This document shows, in pieces, positions 52,893 through 62,322 of a stretch of 64,000 nucleotides of DNA. The position numbers and the translations under genes are program-made. The notes beneath the pieces were generated by a model. It was not told the DNA's origin and searched no databases. It was given only the letters and a program-made list of their open reading frames with translations. Source of the DNA: Bacteroidetes bacterium CG12_big_fil_rev_8_21_14_0_65_60_17 (GTDB taxonomy: Bacteria > Bacteroidota > Rhodothermia > Rhodothermales > UBA10348); NCBI GenBank assembly GCA_002787815.1, contig PCUY01000031.1, forward strand, positions 1 to 64,000, in the 5' to 3' direction. Every line of letters begins with the position of its first letter. Positions within the stretch are counted from its first letter, which is position 1.

Positions 52893-53587
52893 ACAATCCG
52901 GCTTGGCAAGGCTGTGTCCGCTGGGATGGAGAGCAGTCCAAAGATGAAGTCCGAAGTCTCTATGGAGATGATGTACGCTTTTTGCCCACGGAGTTTACGG
53001 TCAATGCATCGACGTGGAGACAGGCAGGATATGGTCCTGTCTCTGAAATACTGTTGATCCTGGACCGGCTCGAAGGGCGCACGGACAAGGTATCGCTCCT
53101 GGTCGCCGTATCTACCAGAATTATCGAGGAAACGGCCAAGCTGTGGGCCCTTCGCGAGCTGCTGGGTCCGATCTATATATGCACGATCGGTGACGTTCGT
53201 GACCTGGCCCCTTCCGAAGACGGGACGAACCTGGTCAGGACGACGCTGCAGTCGGTTGCGGGTGTCTGGGGTAGCGCTGATGAGGTGTGTGTATTACCGC
53301 ATGACGTTAACACGCATGGTTTTTCCGACCTTGAGGCGGCCCGCTATGCTCTGGCCGTCACGCGGCTCCTGCGTCATGAAAGTCGTTTCATGATTGTTGC
53401 CTCCGGGCTCGCCGGAGCCGAAGCGATCGAAGCCGAAAAAAGTCGCATTCTCAGGGAGGTCGACGAAGCGAGGCGAAGCAATCAGCCCGTAGAGCACCGC
53501 CTGGAAAATGACAAGGCCTGGCTTGACGGACCCCGACGTCAGCAGGATGAAGAACGCGTATTCGTAGGCGTCAACCGGTTCATCTGA
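52889..53587 (+). CDS. Severely reduced methylmalonyl-CoA mutase small-subunit (MutA)-like protein
   Basis: A 232-residue protein just 13 nt before mutB. Its central part aligns segment by segment with the second half of the mutase barrel in mut[21 protein letters not shown] against [40 protein letters not shown] against [39 protein letters not shown] against the LHTNAYDEA region, and [17 protein letters not shown] against [16 protein letters not shown]. It lacks the first barrel half and the whole B12-binding domain, whereas normal MutA is ~450-620 residues. It looks like a minimal structural partner or a decaying gene; codon use is normal and the frame is intact. Confidence 0.72.
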   Translation: MNNPAWQGCVRWDGEQSKDEVRSLYGDDVRFLPTEFTVNASTWRQAGYGPVSEILLILDRLEGRTDKVSLLVAVSTRIIEETAKLWALRELLGPIYICTIGDVRDLAPSEDGTNLVRTTLQSVAGVWGSADEVCVLPHDVNTHGFSDLEAARYALAVTRLLRHESRFMIVASGLAGAEAIEAEKSRILREVDEARRSNQPVEHRLENDKAWLDGPRRQQDEERVFVGVNRFI

Positions 53588-53600
53588 GAAATCGAAATAC

Positions 53601-55598
53601 ATGTCCAACAAAACGCTCCCCCCAGCTGGCACGGCCCCTTATCTGCGAGGCCCCTATAAGACGATGTATACCGGCCGGCCGTGGACCATCCGCCAGTACG
53701 CTGGTTTTTCCACCGCCGAGGAATCGAATGCGTTCTACCGGGCGAATCTGAAGGCAGGTCAGCGCGGATTATCGGTAGCATTCGACCTTCCAACCCATCG
53801 TGGCTACGATTCCGATCATCCTCGCGTGGTGGGAGACGTGGGCAAAGCGGGTGTAGCCATTGACAGCGTGGAGGACATGAAGCGGTTATTCGACGGGATT
53901 CCGCTGTCCGGGATGTCCGTATCGATGACGATGAACGGGGCTGTGCTGCCCATCATGGCGTTCTACATCACAGCGGCCGAGGAGCAGGGCTGTGCACCGG
54001 AAAAGCTCTCCGGCACGATTCAGAATGACATTCTGAAGGAGTTCATGGTGCGCAACACTTATATCTATCCTCCAGCGCCGTCCATGCGCATCGTAGGAGA
54101 CATCATGTCGTTTACATCCAGGTACATGCCCCGCTTCAATTCCATTTCCGTGAGTGGATACCACATGCAGGAAGCGGGGGCATCGCCCGATATTGAGCTC
54201 GCTTATACGTTGGCTGACGGACTCGAATATGTCCGCCAGGCTCTGGGGCGCGGCCTCGATATAGACTCCTTCGCTCCACGCATTTCTTTTTTCTTCGGTG
54301 TAGGAATGGACACGCTCGAGGAAGTAGCCAAACTGCGGGCGGCCCGCGTACTCTGGCACGAACTCATGTCCGAGTTCTCGCCGAAAAATCCCAAGTCCGG
54401 CATGCTTCGAACACATTGTCAGACATCGGGTTGGTCGTTGACGGCCCAGGATCCACAGGTAAATGTCGCCAGAACAACGCTCGAGGCCCTTGCTGCAGTA
54501 CTGGGCGGTACGCAGTCCCTGCATACCAACGCCTACGACGAGGCCATCGCGCTTCCCACGGATAAGTCGGCGCGGATCGCGCGGAATACGCAGTTGGTGC
54601 TGCTCCACGAAACCGACTTGGCATCACACGTGGATCCACTGGGCGGTGCCGACATACTGGAAGCGCGCACGAAAACACTCATGGACGAGGCGAGAGCCCA
54701 TCTCGAAGAAATTGAGGAGGCAGGGGGAATGGCCCGGGCCATTGGACAGGGGCTACCAAAACAACGTATTGAAGAGGCGGCTGCCCGGCGTCAGGCAGCC
54801 ATTGATTCGGGAGATGAGGTCATCGTAGGACTGAATACATTCCAGGCAGATCAGGCGGAGACGATGGAGGTACGCGAGGTGGACAATGCCCGCGTTCGAC
54901 GCATGCAGGTGGAACGACTGGACGCCCTCAAATCCTCCCGGGATGACGCTGACGTGCACCGGAAGCTGACTCAGCTCGAGCAGGCTGCTGAAGACCCGGA
55001 TGCAAACCTGCTTGAAATCAGCGTGGAGGCCGCTCGTGCGCGGGCGACACTCGGAGAAATCTCCATGACCCTTGAGCGTGTATTCGGCCGGTACCAAGCC
55101 AGAAACGAACTGTTCACAGGGGTGTATGCCAAGTCCTACACGTCGGGTCAAGCCATGCAGGATGCTATTTCCCTCGCACAGGAATTCGAACGCAGGCACG
55201 GCCGGAGACCGCGCATCCTGATCGCCAAACTGGGGCAGGACGGGCACGACCGGGGCGCCCGGGTGATCGCTACCGGGTTTGCGGACATGGGATTCGATGT
55301 TGATATGGGTCCTCTTTTCCAGACGCCGGAGGAAGCGGCGCGTCAGGCCGTGGAAAATGATGTCCACGTGGTTGGCGTGTCGAGCCTGGCCGGTGGCCAC
55401 AAGACGCTGGTACCGGCCCTCCTGGACGCCCTCGAAAACGAGGGCCGCCCGGACATTGAGGTGGTTGTTGGAGGCATTGTACCGGAGAGGGACAAGGTTT
55501 TCCTGAAGGAAGAAGGGGTTCTTGACGTATTCGGTCCCGGAACTCCCATTCCCGAGTCGGCATCGGCCCTGCTTCGTCATCTTCTCTATTCAAAATGA
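53601..55598 (+). CDS. mutB: Methylmalonyl-CoA mutase, catalytic subunit
   Basis: A 665-residue adenosylcobalamin-dependent mutase (methylmalonyl-CoA to succinyl-CoA), shorter than usual (~715-730) mainly at the N-terminus. [23 protein letters not shown] opens the barrel. [11 protein letters not shown] and [13 protein letters not shown] hold the substrate Arg and the active Tyr-His pair. After a variable linker (~365-500), the B12-binding domain has [18 protein letters not shown] with the cobalt-coordinating His, then [12 protein letters not shown] and [12 protein letters not shown] overlap with meaB. A methylmalonyl-CoA-specific active site is likely, but isobutyryl- or ethylmalonyl-type specificity is not excluded by eye. 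Confidence 0.94.
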   Translation: MSNKTLPPAGTAPYLRGPYKTMYTGRPWTIRQYAGFSTAEESNAFYRANLKAGQRGLSVAFDLPTHRGYDSDHPRVVGDVGKAGVAIDSVEDMKRLFDGIPLSGMSVSMTMNGAVLPIMAFYITAAEEQGCAPEKLSGTIQNDILKEFMVRNTYIYPPAPSMRIVGDIMSFTSRYMPRFNSISVSGYHMQEAGASPDIELAYTLADGLEYVRQALGRGLDIDSFAPRISFFFGVGMDTLEEVAKLRAARVLWHELMSEFSPKNPKSGMLRTHCQTSGWSLTAQDPQVNVARTTLEALAAVLGGTQSLHTNAYDEAIALPTDKSARIARNTQLVLLHETDLASHVDPLGGADILEARTKTLMDEARAHLEEIEEAGGMARAIGQGLPKQRIEEAAARRQAAIDSGDEVIVGLNTFQADQAETMEVREVDNARVRRMQVERLDALKSSRDDADVHRKLTQLEQAAEDPDANLLEISVEAARARATLGEISMTLERVFGRYQARNELFTGVYAKSYTSGQAMQDAISLAQEFERRHGRRPRILIAKLGQDGHDRGARVIATGFADMGFDVDMGPLFQTPEEAARQAVENDVHVVGVSSLAGGHKTLVPALLDALENEGRPDIEVVVGGIVPERDKVFLKEEGVLDVFGPGTPIPESASALLRHLLYSK

Positions 55599-56584
55599 CT
55601 GCAGGTGCTCACACACGGAGGGTTTCGGAGCTGCTCGGTGGCCTCATGGATGGGCACAGGGCATCGCTCGGCCGGGCACTTACGCTCGTTGAAAGCACCC
55701 ACCCGTCAGACATGACAGATGCGGCCGCGCTGCTTGACGCCTGCCTCAAGCACTGTGGTACCGCCCGAAGTATGGCCATTACAGGCGTACCGGGAGCGGG
55801 GAAATCCACACTCGTCGACGAGTTGGGCATGGGCCTCATTGAAAGCGGGCATCGTGTGGCTGTACTCGCCGTCGACCCGAGTTCGCTCCGGACCGGCGGA
55901 AGCGTACTGGGAGACAAAACGAGAATGGAACGCCTGTCCCGCTCCGGGCACGCCTTCATACGTCCCTCTCCGACCCGTGGAACACTGGGGGGCGTCGCAG
56001 CACACACACGTCGCTCCATGATCCTGTGCGCCGCTGCCGGGTACGACCGGGTACTGGTCGAAACGGTTGGTGTCGGCCAGAGTGAGGTCGCCGTGGCATC
56101 GATGGTACAATGCGTACTGCTTGTGTTGCTTGCCGGGGCCGGCGATGGGTTGCAGGGCATCAAGAGAGGCATTCTGGAAGTACCCGATATCGTTGCATTC
56201 AACAAATCGGACGCTGTACATCGGAACGACCAGGACCGGTCCATACGGCATACTCATGACGCCATGCACATGCTCAGACCCGACGTGAATGTTCCCGTCG
56301 TTGGGGTATCTGCCGTGACCGGCGATGGACTGCAACGCCTTGCAGCGGAAGTGACTGCCTGTCTTGAACAAACCCCGAAGCCGTTCATGCCAGATGCGAC
56401 CTCGCTGTTTCATGAAAGCACGACACAGCTCATTTCGCACGCTCTCCAGCAGGGAGAAGGGCCATTCCGCCCGTTGCTTGAGGCGGCACGGGATCGCCTT
56501 CATGACGATACCGACGATGGCCCCTGGAGCGCAGCGGCATGGTTCTATAACCAGTTGAACACGGAACTCGGGGGTCGCAGATAA
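55595..56584 (+). CDS. meaB: Methylmalonyl-CoA mutase-associated GTPase
   Basis: A 329-residue G3E GTPase (MeaB/ArgK) that protects and reloads the mutase cofactor. [15 protein letters not shown] is the P-loop, [22 protein letters not shown] switch [17 protein letters not shown] the switch II/III base, and [12 protein letters not shown] the guanine-specific NKxD. It overlaps mutB by ATGA, so the mutase and its chaperone are made together. Its length is normal. Confidence 0.97.
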   Translation: MTAGAHTRRVSELLGGLMDGHRASLGRALTLVESTHPSDMTDAAALLDACLKHCGTARSMAITGVPGAGKSTLVDELGMGLIESGHRVAVLAVDPSSLRTGGSVLGDKTRMERLSRSGHAFIRPSPTRGTLGGVAAHTRRSMILCAAAGYDRVLVETVGVGQSEVAVASMVQCVLLVLLAGAGDGLQGIKRGILEVPDIVAFNKSDAVHRNDQDRSIRHTHDAMHMLRPDVNVPVVGVSAVTGDGLQRLAAEVTACLEQTPKPFMPDATSLFHESTTQLISHALQQGEGPFRPLLEAARDRLHDDTDDGPWSAAAWFYNQLNTELGGRR

Positions 56585-56598
56585 ACCCGGGGCCTGTG

Positions 56599-58053
56599 TC
56601 ACCCCAGCGCGTTGACCGCACGCTCCAGACGTTCACACACCGCATCGCGACCCAGGTAGACGAGCAGATCGAATAGCCCCGGGCCATGCGATACGCCACT
56701 GACTGCCAGTCTCACGGGATGGATCAGGCGACCCGCTCCGACATCGTGCTGCCCGGTGACTCGGCGCAGCGTTTCTTCCAGTTGCTCTGCCGTCCATTCC
56801 TGCACGTCCATCAGGGCATCCCGGTAGGTCTGAACCAGACGTGCTGAATCGTCCTTCCACCGCTTTCTCACCCCTGCTTCATCCCAGTCAGAGGGCGCCT
56901 TGAAAAGGTATTCGAACCCCACCAGATCCGAGGCAATGGCCATACGCTCATGCATGAGGCGGGCTGCCTGTACTGCCCGCTCTTCATCCACGTCGCCATA
57001 CGCCTTTTTCAACGCCTCCATCTGACTCTTTGCTATCTCCTCGGGAGACCGCATGCGGATGTGCTGACCATTGAACCAGGCCAATTTGTCCATGTCAAAC
57101 TGTACTCCGGACGGCCCAACGCGATCAAGAGAGAACGTATCCACAAGACCTTCAAGGGAAAACACCTCCTGTTCCGACTCCGGATGCCACCCCAGAAGAG
57201 CCAGATAATTCAACAGCGCGCTCGGCTCATAGCCCGCCTCCCTGTATTCCCGGACGAATACGGGAATACCCTGTTTGTCGGCATTCCTCTTTGACAACTT
57301 GCCACCCGTCGGACTGAGTATCAGTGGTAAATGGGCCATGCGTGGCGTCTCCCAACCGAGTGCCTGGTAGAGCAAAACATGCTTGGGCACAGATGACAGC
57401 CACTCCTCACCCCGGATCACGTGTGAGATCCGCATGTCGTGATCGTCCACGACATTGGCCAGGTGGTACGTCGGCAGACCATCGGATTTCATCAGGACCT
57501 GATCGTCCACATCGTCCGTGCGGAAGCGCACGTCGCCGCGGACGATATCCGTGAACAGTACTTCGGCTCCCGGTTCGACCCGCAACCTTACCACAAATGG
57601 ATCGCCCCGCTCCCGGCGCAAGGCGACTTCGTCCGTGCCGAGCGTGAGACTGTTTTTCATGTGGGACCGGGTCGACCAGTCATAGCGCGGATTCGGATTC
57701 GTATCGGTTGCCAGGCGCGACCGCATCTGCTCGATTTCTTCAGGTGTATCGAAAGCGATGTACGCATTTCCCTCCTCGAGCAGTCGTGCCAGAGCAGCAT
57801 CATACAGTGCGGTCCTCTCGGACTGTCGGTATGATCCGGTTTCCGGGCCCTCATCAACGTCCAGGCCGGCCCACTCCAGACTGTCCACAATGTCCTCTTC
57901 TGCGTCCGCCACGAACCGGGTGCGATCCGTATCCTCGATCCGGAGAATGAATGTTCCGCCACTTTGACGAGCCAGAAGCCAGTTGTACAGGGCCGTCCGG
58001 AGACCGCCAACGTGCAGGTATCCTGTTGGACTCGGGGCAAAGCGAACTCTCAT
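56599..58053 (-). CDS. gltX: Glutamyl-tRNA synthetase
   Basis: A 484-residue class I synthetase. VRFAPSPTGYLHVGGLRTALYNW contains the HIGH-equivalent motif, and GGKLSKRNADKQG is the KMSKS-type loop. RIEDTDRTRF and VVDDHDMRISHVIRGEEWLSSVPKH are typical GluRS stretches. The C-terminal anticodon-binding domain ends at ERLERAVNALG. Whether it also charges tRNA-Gln cannot be read from sequence. It is convergent with meaB, 14 nt apart. Confidence 0.97.
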   Translation of the reverse strand: MRVRFAPSPTGYLHVGGLRTALYNWLLARQSGGTFILRIEDTDRTRFVADAEEDIVDSLEWAGLDVDEGPETGSYRQSERTALYDAALARLLEEGNAYIAFDTPEEIEQMRSRLATDTNPNPRYDWSTRSHMKNSLTLGTDEVALRRERGDPFVVRLRVEPGAEVLFTDIVRGDVRFRTDDVDDQVLMKSDGLPTYHLANVVDDHDMRISHVIRGEEWLSSVPKHVLLYQALGWETPRMAHLPLILSPTGGKLSKRNADKQGIPVFVREYREAGYEPSALLNYLALLGWHPESEQEVFSLEGLVDTFSLDRVGPSGVQFDMDKLAWFNGQHIRMRSPEEIAKSQMEALKKAYGDVDEERAVQAARLMHERMAIASDLVGFEYLFKAPSDWDEAGVRKRWKDDSARLVQTYRDALMDVQEWTAEQLEETLRRVTGQHDVGAGRLIHPVRLAVSGVSHGPGLFDLLVYLGRDAVCERLERAVNALG

Positions 58054-58140
58054 GTGCCTGTCGGATTGAATATTCAGAAATAGTAACCAATTTCCGAAAG
58101 TAACACCGCCTGCATGATCGCGCCGTGAATACGGGCTGGA

Positions 58141-58650
58141 TTACCGCTCATCCAACGAATCGGCTTCCACCGTAATGCCCGGATAGAACACATGGATGTA
58201 ACTCTGACGCACGGTCACGGGAGCGCCCGTAACAACAGGGGCATTCAGGTCCACCGTTTCCATTTCAGACGATACCACCGGGTCACGTGAACCGGCAAAC
58301 TCGGGAGCCAGGATACCAATGATGAACACCGCGGCGACGGTCATGGATGCCGCGCGCACGGTCACCGGGCGCTTCTCACGCCACACCGGGCCACGTTCAA
58401 GCAACCGATCACGGGTACGTCCGGCTCGTTTCAGTCGACAAAGTCGCTTGAAAAACCCTTCATCGGCGGACGGCGAAGGAACCAGTACCTCCTGACGGCT
58501 CATCCGGCGAAAGGCCAACACGGATTCCATGGTAGCCTGACAGTCCCTGCACGCGGACAGGTGGTTGAACAGAGGTTTCTGCCTCTCACCCGGTAGTTCT
58601 CCATCGAGGTAGAGATTCAGATCTTCTTCGAGCAGTAGTGGACAGGTCAT
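58141..58650 (-). CDS. Zinc-finger (zf-HC2) anti-sigma factor
   Basis: A 169-residue membrane anti-sigma. The N-terminal cytoplasmic domain holds the HxxxCxxC zinc-binding motif in FNHLSACRDCQATM. One hydrophobic segment (SMTVAAVFIIGILAPEF, ~105-125) is followed by a ~45-residue extracytoplasmic tail. The ATG at 58650 overlaps the stop of the adjacent ECF sigma gene (ATGA), the normal order for a sigma/anti-sigma pair. The signal it senses is unknown. Confidence 0.88.
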   Translation of the reverse strand: MTCPLLLEEDLNLYLDGELPGERQKPLFNHLSACRDCQATMESVLAFRRMSRQEVLVPSPSADEGFFKRLCRLKRAGRTRDRLLERGPVWREKRPVTVRAASMTVAAVFIIGILAPEFAGSRDPVVSSEMETVDLNAPVVTGAPVTVRQSYIHVFYPGITVEADSLDER

Positions 58651-59219
58651 ACGCACCTCCCTGCTTCAATTCGACGAATACGCCGTGCCTCTGCTTCCTG
58701 GATGCGCTCCGACAGTTTCCGTCGCGCCTTGAACAGGCGTGACTTGACCGAACTGAGTGAACTACGCGTCACGGCCGCAATTTCCTCATAGTTCAGGTTC
58801 TGGTACTCGCGCAGAATGAGTACCTCCCTGTATTCGGGCTTCAGTTCATGCAGAAAGGCCGTTACAAAAGCTACCTGCTCACTCTTGTCCATTTTTGAGA
58901 GGGGGGTCTCGGACGATGCCAGGTTTTCCAGGGCATCCTGGCTCATGGCCACCTGGCGTCCGGCTTTCCGGATATGATTCAGACACTGATTCCGTGCAAT
59001 CGTGAATACCCATGACTTGAACGCCGACGTTTTCATCAGACGATCACGGTTTTCATACACACGCAGGAAAGTCTCCTGCATGACGTCCTCAGCCTGATCC
59101 CTGTCCATCAGCATCTTGTACGAGAAAGCGAACACCGGTGACTTGAACCGGTTGTACAGCGACACGAACGCAAATTCGTCGCCTTCCTTGAACGCTTCAA
59201 TCAGATCATATTCGTTCAT
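58647..59219 (-). CDS. ECF-family RNA polymerase sigma factor
   Basis: A 190-residue sigma-70 of the extracytoplasmic-function group. Region 2 is FAFSYKMLMDRDQAEDVMQETFLRVYENRD with SWVFTIARNQCLNHIRK, and region 4 is LKPEYREVLILREYQNLNYEEIAAVTRSSLSSVKSRLFKARRKL. No region 3. It is co-transcribed with its anti-sigma, and the divergent neighbour is a periplasmic folding factor, so an envelope-stress role is plausible. The 178-nt upstream space has a GGTAA...TTACC dyad but no clear autoregulatory ECF promoter. Confidence 0.95.
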   Translation of the reverse strand: MNEYDLIEAFKEGDEFAFVSLYNRFKSPVFAFSYKMLMDRDQAEDVMQETFLRVYENRDRLMKTSAFKSWVFTIARNQCLNHIRKAGRQVAMSQDALENLASSETPLSKMDKSEQVAFVTAFLHELKPEYREVLILREYQNLNYEEIAAVTRSSLSSVKSRLFKARRKLSERIQEAEARRIRRIEAGRCV

Positions 59220-59397
59220 AGTGACGGGTAATCGTCATGTATCGTTACCATGCTTGGACCATGAAGTTATCGTAAAGTTGCCCGGCAACTGCAACCCGGT
59301 GAGATCCATTTGAGGGGAACCATTGGCCTTTGCCTTGCGTGGACCGCACCTTGTGAATCCATTCCAGCCCTGTTCTGCCCATCTCATCGCGAACACC

Positions 59398-61386
59398 ATG
59401 TCAATGCGACACCCACGATTCCTGATTCTTTTTGCTCTTCTGGTTCTCGGAGGGTGCCGTGCATCCGGACCATCCGTAACCGGATCATCCCGGATCTCCG
59501 CCCCCGAACCCGTAGCTGTCATAAACGGCGAGCCGCTTACACAGGCCGACTTCGAGGAGCAGTATGCGCGCGCCCTGTCTACGGGCGCGGACTCCATTGA
59601 GGACCGGTCCACATTTCTCGATCGGTATGTCAACTACAGGCTGAAAGTCCTGGAAGCACGACGTGCCGGCTATGCAGATATTCCGGAAGTGGAACAGGAA
59701 ATCCAGTCGTACCGCTCACAGCTTGCCAGGCCTTACCTCGTTGGTCAGGAAGTCACCGACCCGCTTGTCCGTCAATTGTATGAGCGACGCAAAGAAGCCG
59801 TACAAGCATCACACATCCTTGTTTCGGTAGATGCGAAGGCCCCGGCCGAGGACACGCTCCGCGCCTGGTCCCGGATCACCGCCCTGAGGGATTCCGCCCT
59901 GTCGGGTGCTGATTTCGGTCAGCTTGCCCGTCAACATTCTGAGGACCCGTCATCGAAGAGTGCGCCCGGATCACCTGGTGCCGACGGCAACCTCGGATAT
60001 TTCGGCGGTGGTCGCATGGTTCAACCATTTGAGGATTATGCATACGACACGCCCGTTGGGGGTATTTCCCCTGTTTTCCGTACCCGATTTGGATATCATA
60101 TCCTGAAGGTCGAGGACCGGAAACCCCTTCCTCCGGCCAGGGAACTGGCCCACATCATGATCCAGCCTCGCGGCCCCTCTCCGGTCGACTCTGCCGATGC
60201 GCTGCGTCGCGTGAACCTTGCGCTCGAACGACTGGATTCCGGCGAGGCATTCAGCAGCGTCGCAGCCGACCTGTCTGACGACAGGAATTCAGCTCCGAAT
60301 GGTGGCAACATCGGTCTGCTCGGGTTCGATCAGGGGCTTCCACCGGCCATGCGCGACTCCGCGTTTGCCCTGCCTGCCCCGGGCGCCTATTCCGGCCCGG
60401 CACAGACCCGCTTCGGGTATCACATCATGAGCTATATCCGGGAAGAGCCACTTCGATCGCTTGAAGACGAATACGAAACGCTGAAGCAACAGATCAGCAA
60501 CCTGCCACGCGCCCAGGAGGCCGAGACGGCATTCGCGCGATCGCTCCGGACAGAGCTCGGCGACTCCATTCATACGGCCATTGTTGATGAGTGGGTTGAC
60601 CGCATGCCCGGCGACTCGCTGTACCGGGCGCTGATCCAGGGGGAACTGGAGGAAGCCGATCAGCGCAGCATCATAGCTACGCTGGGAGACTCCACGTGGA
60701 CTGTATCAGCGTTCCAGGACTGGTTCCGTTCATCCCGCCTTCCAGCCGCATCGGGCAGTGTCCGTGACAACGTGATTGCGTCACTGAACAACTTCCTCGA
60801 TGAACAGGCCCTCGCCTACGAGGTAGCCCGTCTGGAAGACCGGAATGAGGACTTTCGTCGTACCATGGCAGAATTCCGGGATGGTATCCTGCTGTTCAGG
60901 CTCATGGAGGACTCCGTCTGGTCGGCTGCCGCGTCCGACTCGTCCGGTCTTCGGGCGCTCTACGATGCCCAGAAAGACAGTCTGATGTTTCCGGACCGCG
61001 TCGAGGTGGTATCGATGAGTGCAGCCTCCGATTCTGTGCTCTTCCATGCGCGTGACCGGATCCGCGGCGGAGAAGCGGCCTCGGAGGTGTTTGACGACAT
61101 GCGTACCCGTATCCGGGTCGATACGACGCACATCGCTGTCCGGTCGGGTTCACCCTTCGATGATGTCCTGGATCTGAACGAGGGCGAATTCACCGAACCC
61201 TCCCGCAGTAACGGACGCTTCATCATGTTGCGCCACAATGGAGTCCAACCTGCACGCCACAAGACGTACGAGGAAGCCCGTTCCGAACTCATCAACCTGC
61301 ATCAGGCAAACCTTGAGGCGCAGCTCATGGATCGACTTCGGAAGCAGTACGGTGTGGAGACATGGCCCGATCGCCTGCGACGATGA
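59398..61386 (+). CDS. Peptidyl-prolyl isomerase lipoprotein with two parvulin domains
   Basis: A 662-residue lipoprotein: signal peptide with lipobox LLVLGGC, so membrane-anchored in the periplasm. A SurA-N-like helical segment (INGEPLTQADFEEQYARALS) precedes two rotamase domains: HILVSVDAKAPAED to RTRFGYHILKVEDRKP (~140-250) and HIMIQPRGPSPVDS to FGYHIMSYIREEP (~270-370). The C-terminal third is helical and chaperone-like. It starts at the Met in the hydrophobic signal; an upstream start would destroy it. It is the first of three such genes before MoxR. Confidence 0.9.
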   Translation: MSMRHPRFLILFALLVLGGCRASGPSVTGSSRISAPEPVAVINGEPLTQADFEEQYARALSTGADSIEDRSTFLDRYVNYRLKVLEARRAGYADIPEVEQEIQSYRSQLARPYLVGQEVTDPLVRQLYERRKEAVQASHILVSVDAKAPAEDTLRAWSRITALRDSALSGADFGQLARQHSEDPSSKSAPGSPGADGNLGYFGGGRMVQPFEDYAYDTPVGGISPVFRTRFGYHILKVEDRKPLPPARELAHIMIQPRGPSPVDSADALRRVNLALERLDSGEAFSSVAADLSDDRNSAPNGGNIGLLGFDQGLPPAMRDSAFALPAPGAYSGPAQTRFGYHIMSYIREEPLRSLEDEYETLKQQISNLPRAQEAETAFARSLRTELGDSIHTAIVDEWVDRMPGDSLYRALIQGELEEADQRSIIATLGDSTWTVSAFQDWFRSSRLPAASGSVRDNVIASLNNFLDEQALAYEVARLEDRNEDFRRTMAEFRDGILLFRLMEDSVWSAAASDSSGLRALYDAQKDSLMFPDRVEVVSMSAASDSVLFHARDRIRGGEAASEVFDDMRTRIRVDTTHIAVRSGSPFDDVLDLNEGEFTEPSRSNGRFIMLRHNGVQPARHKTYEEARSELINLHQANLEAQLMDRLRKQYGVETWPDRLRR

Positions 61387-62231
61387 CACGAACGGCGGCG
61401 TATGCCATTCTCTGCATGTGGGCCGCTTCCGCCGTCGGATGCGCCGATCAGCCTGTTCCCGACCACGTGGTGGCGCGTGTCGGAACGGCTACACTGACCC
61501 ACGGTCAACTGGCTGAACGCTTGTCTGAGCGCATGGTGCGCATGGACAGTGCAGCCGTGGCCCGTGTAATCGTCGACCAGTGGATCGTAAACGAGCTGCT
61601 GTATCAGGAAGCCGTTCGCCGACGACTTCACGCAGACAGTCTCGTCCAGCAGCAGATTGAGGACAATCGCCGCTCATTGTTGATAGCACGGCTGCTTGAG
61701 GATGTCTATTCCGAAGAAATTGCAGCACCTGACCCGGCAGCGCTGGAAACATGGTATCAGCAACACAGCTCGAGTCTGGTTTTGAGGGAGCCCTACGTCC
61801 GACTCTGGTATCTGCCAGTAGACTCGGCGTCATGGACGGACCAGATCCTCAGCCGACTCGAACGCACCGATTCCGACAGTGCCTTTGTACATCTCGTCAA
61901 TACCTATTCGGCGCTCAGGGAGCAGTCCATGTATTTCGCCTCCGGCTTGCTCCCGATGTCACTTGTCTTCTCCCAACATGCTGATCTGCGTGAACGCATA
62001 AATCGTGCCGCGGAGGGAGCAACGGTACCGCCCTACAGGGAAGGTGGACTCGTCCACGCACTGAAGGTCGTGGAAAGGGCCCAGGCCGGTACCGTTCCGG
62101 ATCTCAATATGGTTCTCCCGGAGATCGAGCAGCGTATCCTGATCGAGTCAAGGAAACAGTTGTTTGCACGGCAGGTTCAACGACTCCGAACAGCAGCAGA
62201 GGCGCGCAATGACCTGTTCGTCAGGGAGTAG
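61383..62231 (+). CDS. Parvulin/SurA-like lipoprotein, short form
   Basis: A 282-residue protein starting by ATGA overlap with the preceding gene. The signal peptide ends in a lipobox-like AASAVGC. The SurA-N-type helical domain is clear (VARVGTATLTHGQLAERLSERM, IVDQWIVNELLYQEAVRRRL). The region where a parvulin domain should be (PYVRLWYLPVDSASWTDQIL to GGLVHALKVVERAQAG) is degenerate, so it may be a chaperone without isomerase activity. It is probably co-expressed with both flanking isomerases. Confidence 0.8.
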   Translation: MTRTAAYAILCMWAASAVGCADQPVPDHVVARVGTATLTHGQLAERLSERMVRMDSAAVARVIVDQWIVNELLYQEAVRRRLHADSLVQQQIEDNRRSLLIARLLEDVYSEEIAAPDPAALETWYQQHSSSLVLREPYVRLWYLPVDSASWTDQILSRLERTDSDSAFVHLVNTYSALREQSMYFASGLLPMSLVFSQHADLRERINRAAEGATVPPYREGGLVHALKVVERAQAGTVPDLNMVLPEIEQRILIESRKQLFARQVQRLRTAAEARNDLFVRE

Positions 62232-62259
62232 TCGGCGCGTCCCCTGTGCTGCGACGCCT

Positions 62260-62286
62260 GGCGGGCGGACGCATGTTGCGCCCGCC
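62260..62286. other. Hairpin between the short parvulin-like gene and surA
   Basis: GGCGGGCG (62260-62267) pairs perfectly with CGCCCGCC (62279-62286) across 11 nt and is followed by CTGTCTGTTTGTTGG, a T-rich but interrupted stretch. It could be a weak terminator or a stem in the leader of the surA gene, 36 nt before its start. Confidence 0.45.
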
Positions 62287-62322
62287 CTGTCTGTTTGTTG
62301 GCCTTCCATTTCCCTTTGCTAC

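Noticed and set aside
58054-58140. Possible small gene or RNA between gltX and the anti-sigma
   Set aside because: The 87-nt gap has no open frame with a convincing start and no stable hairpin.
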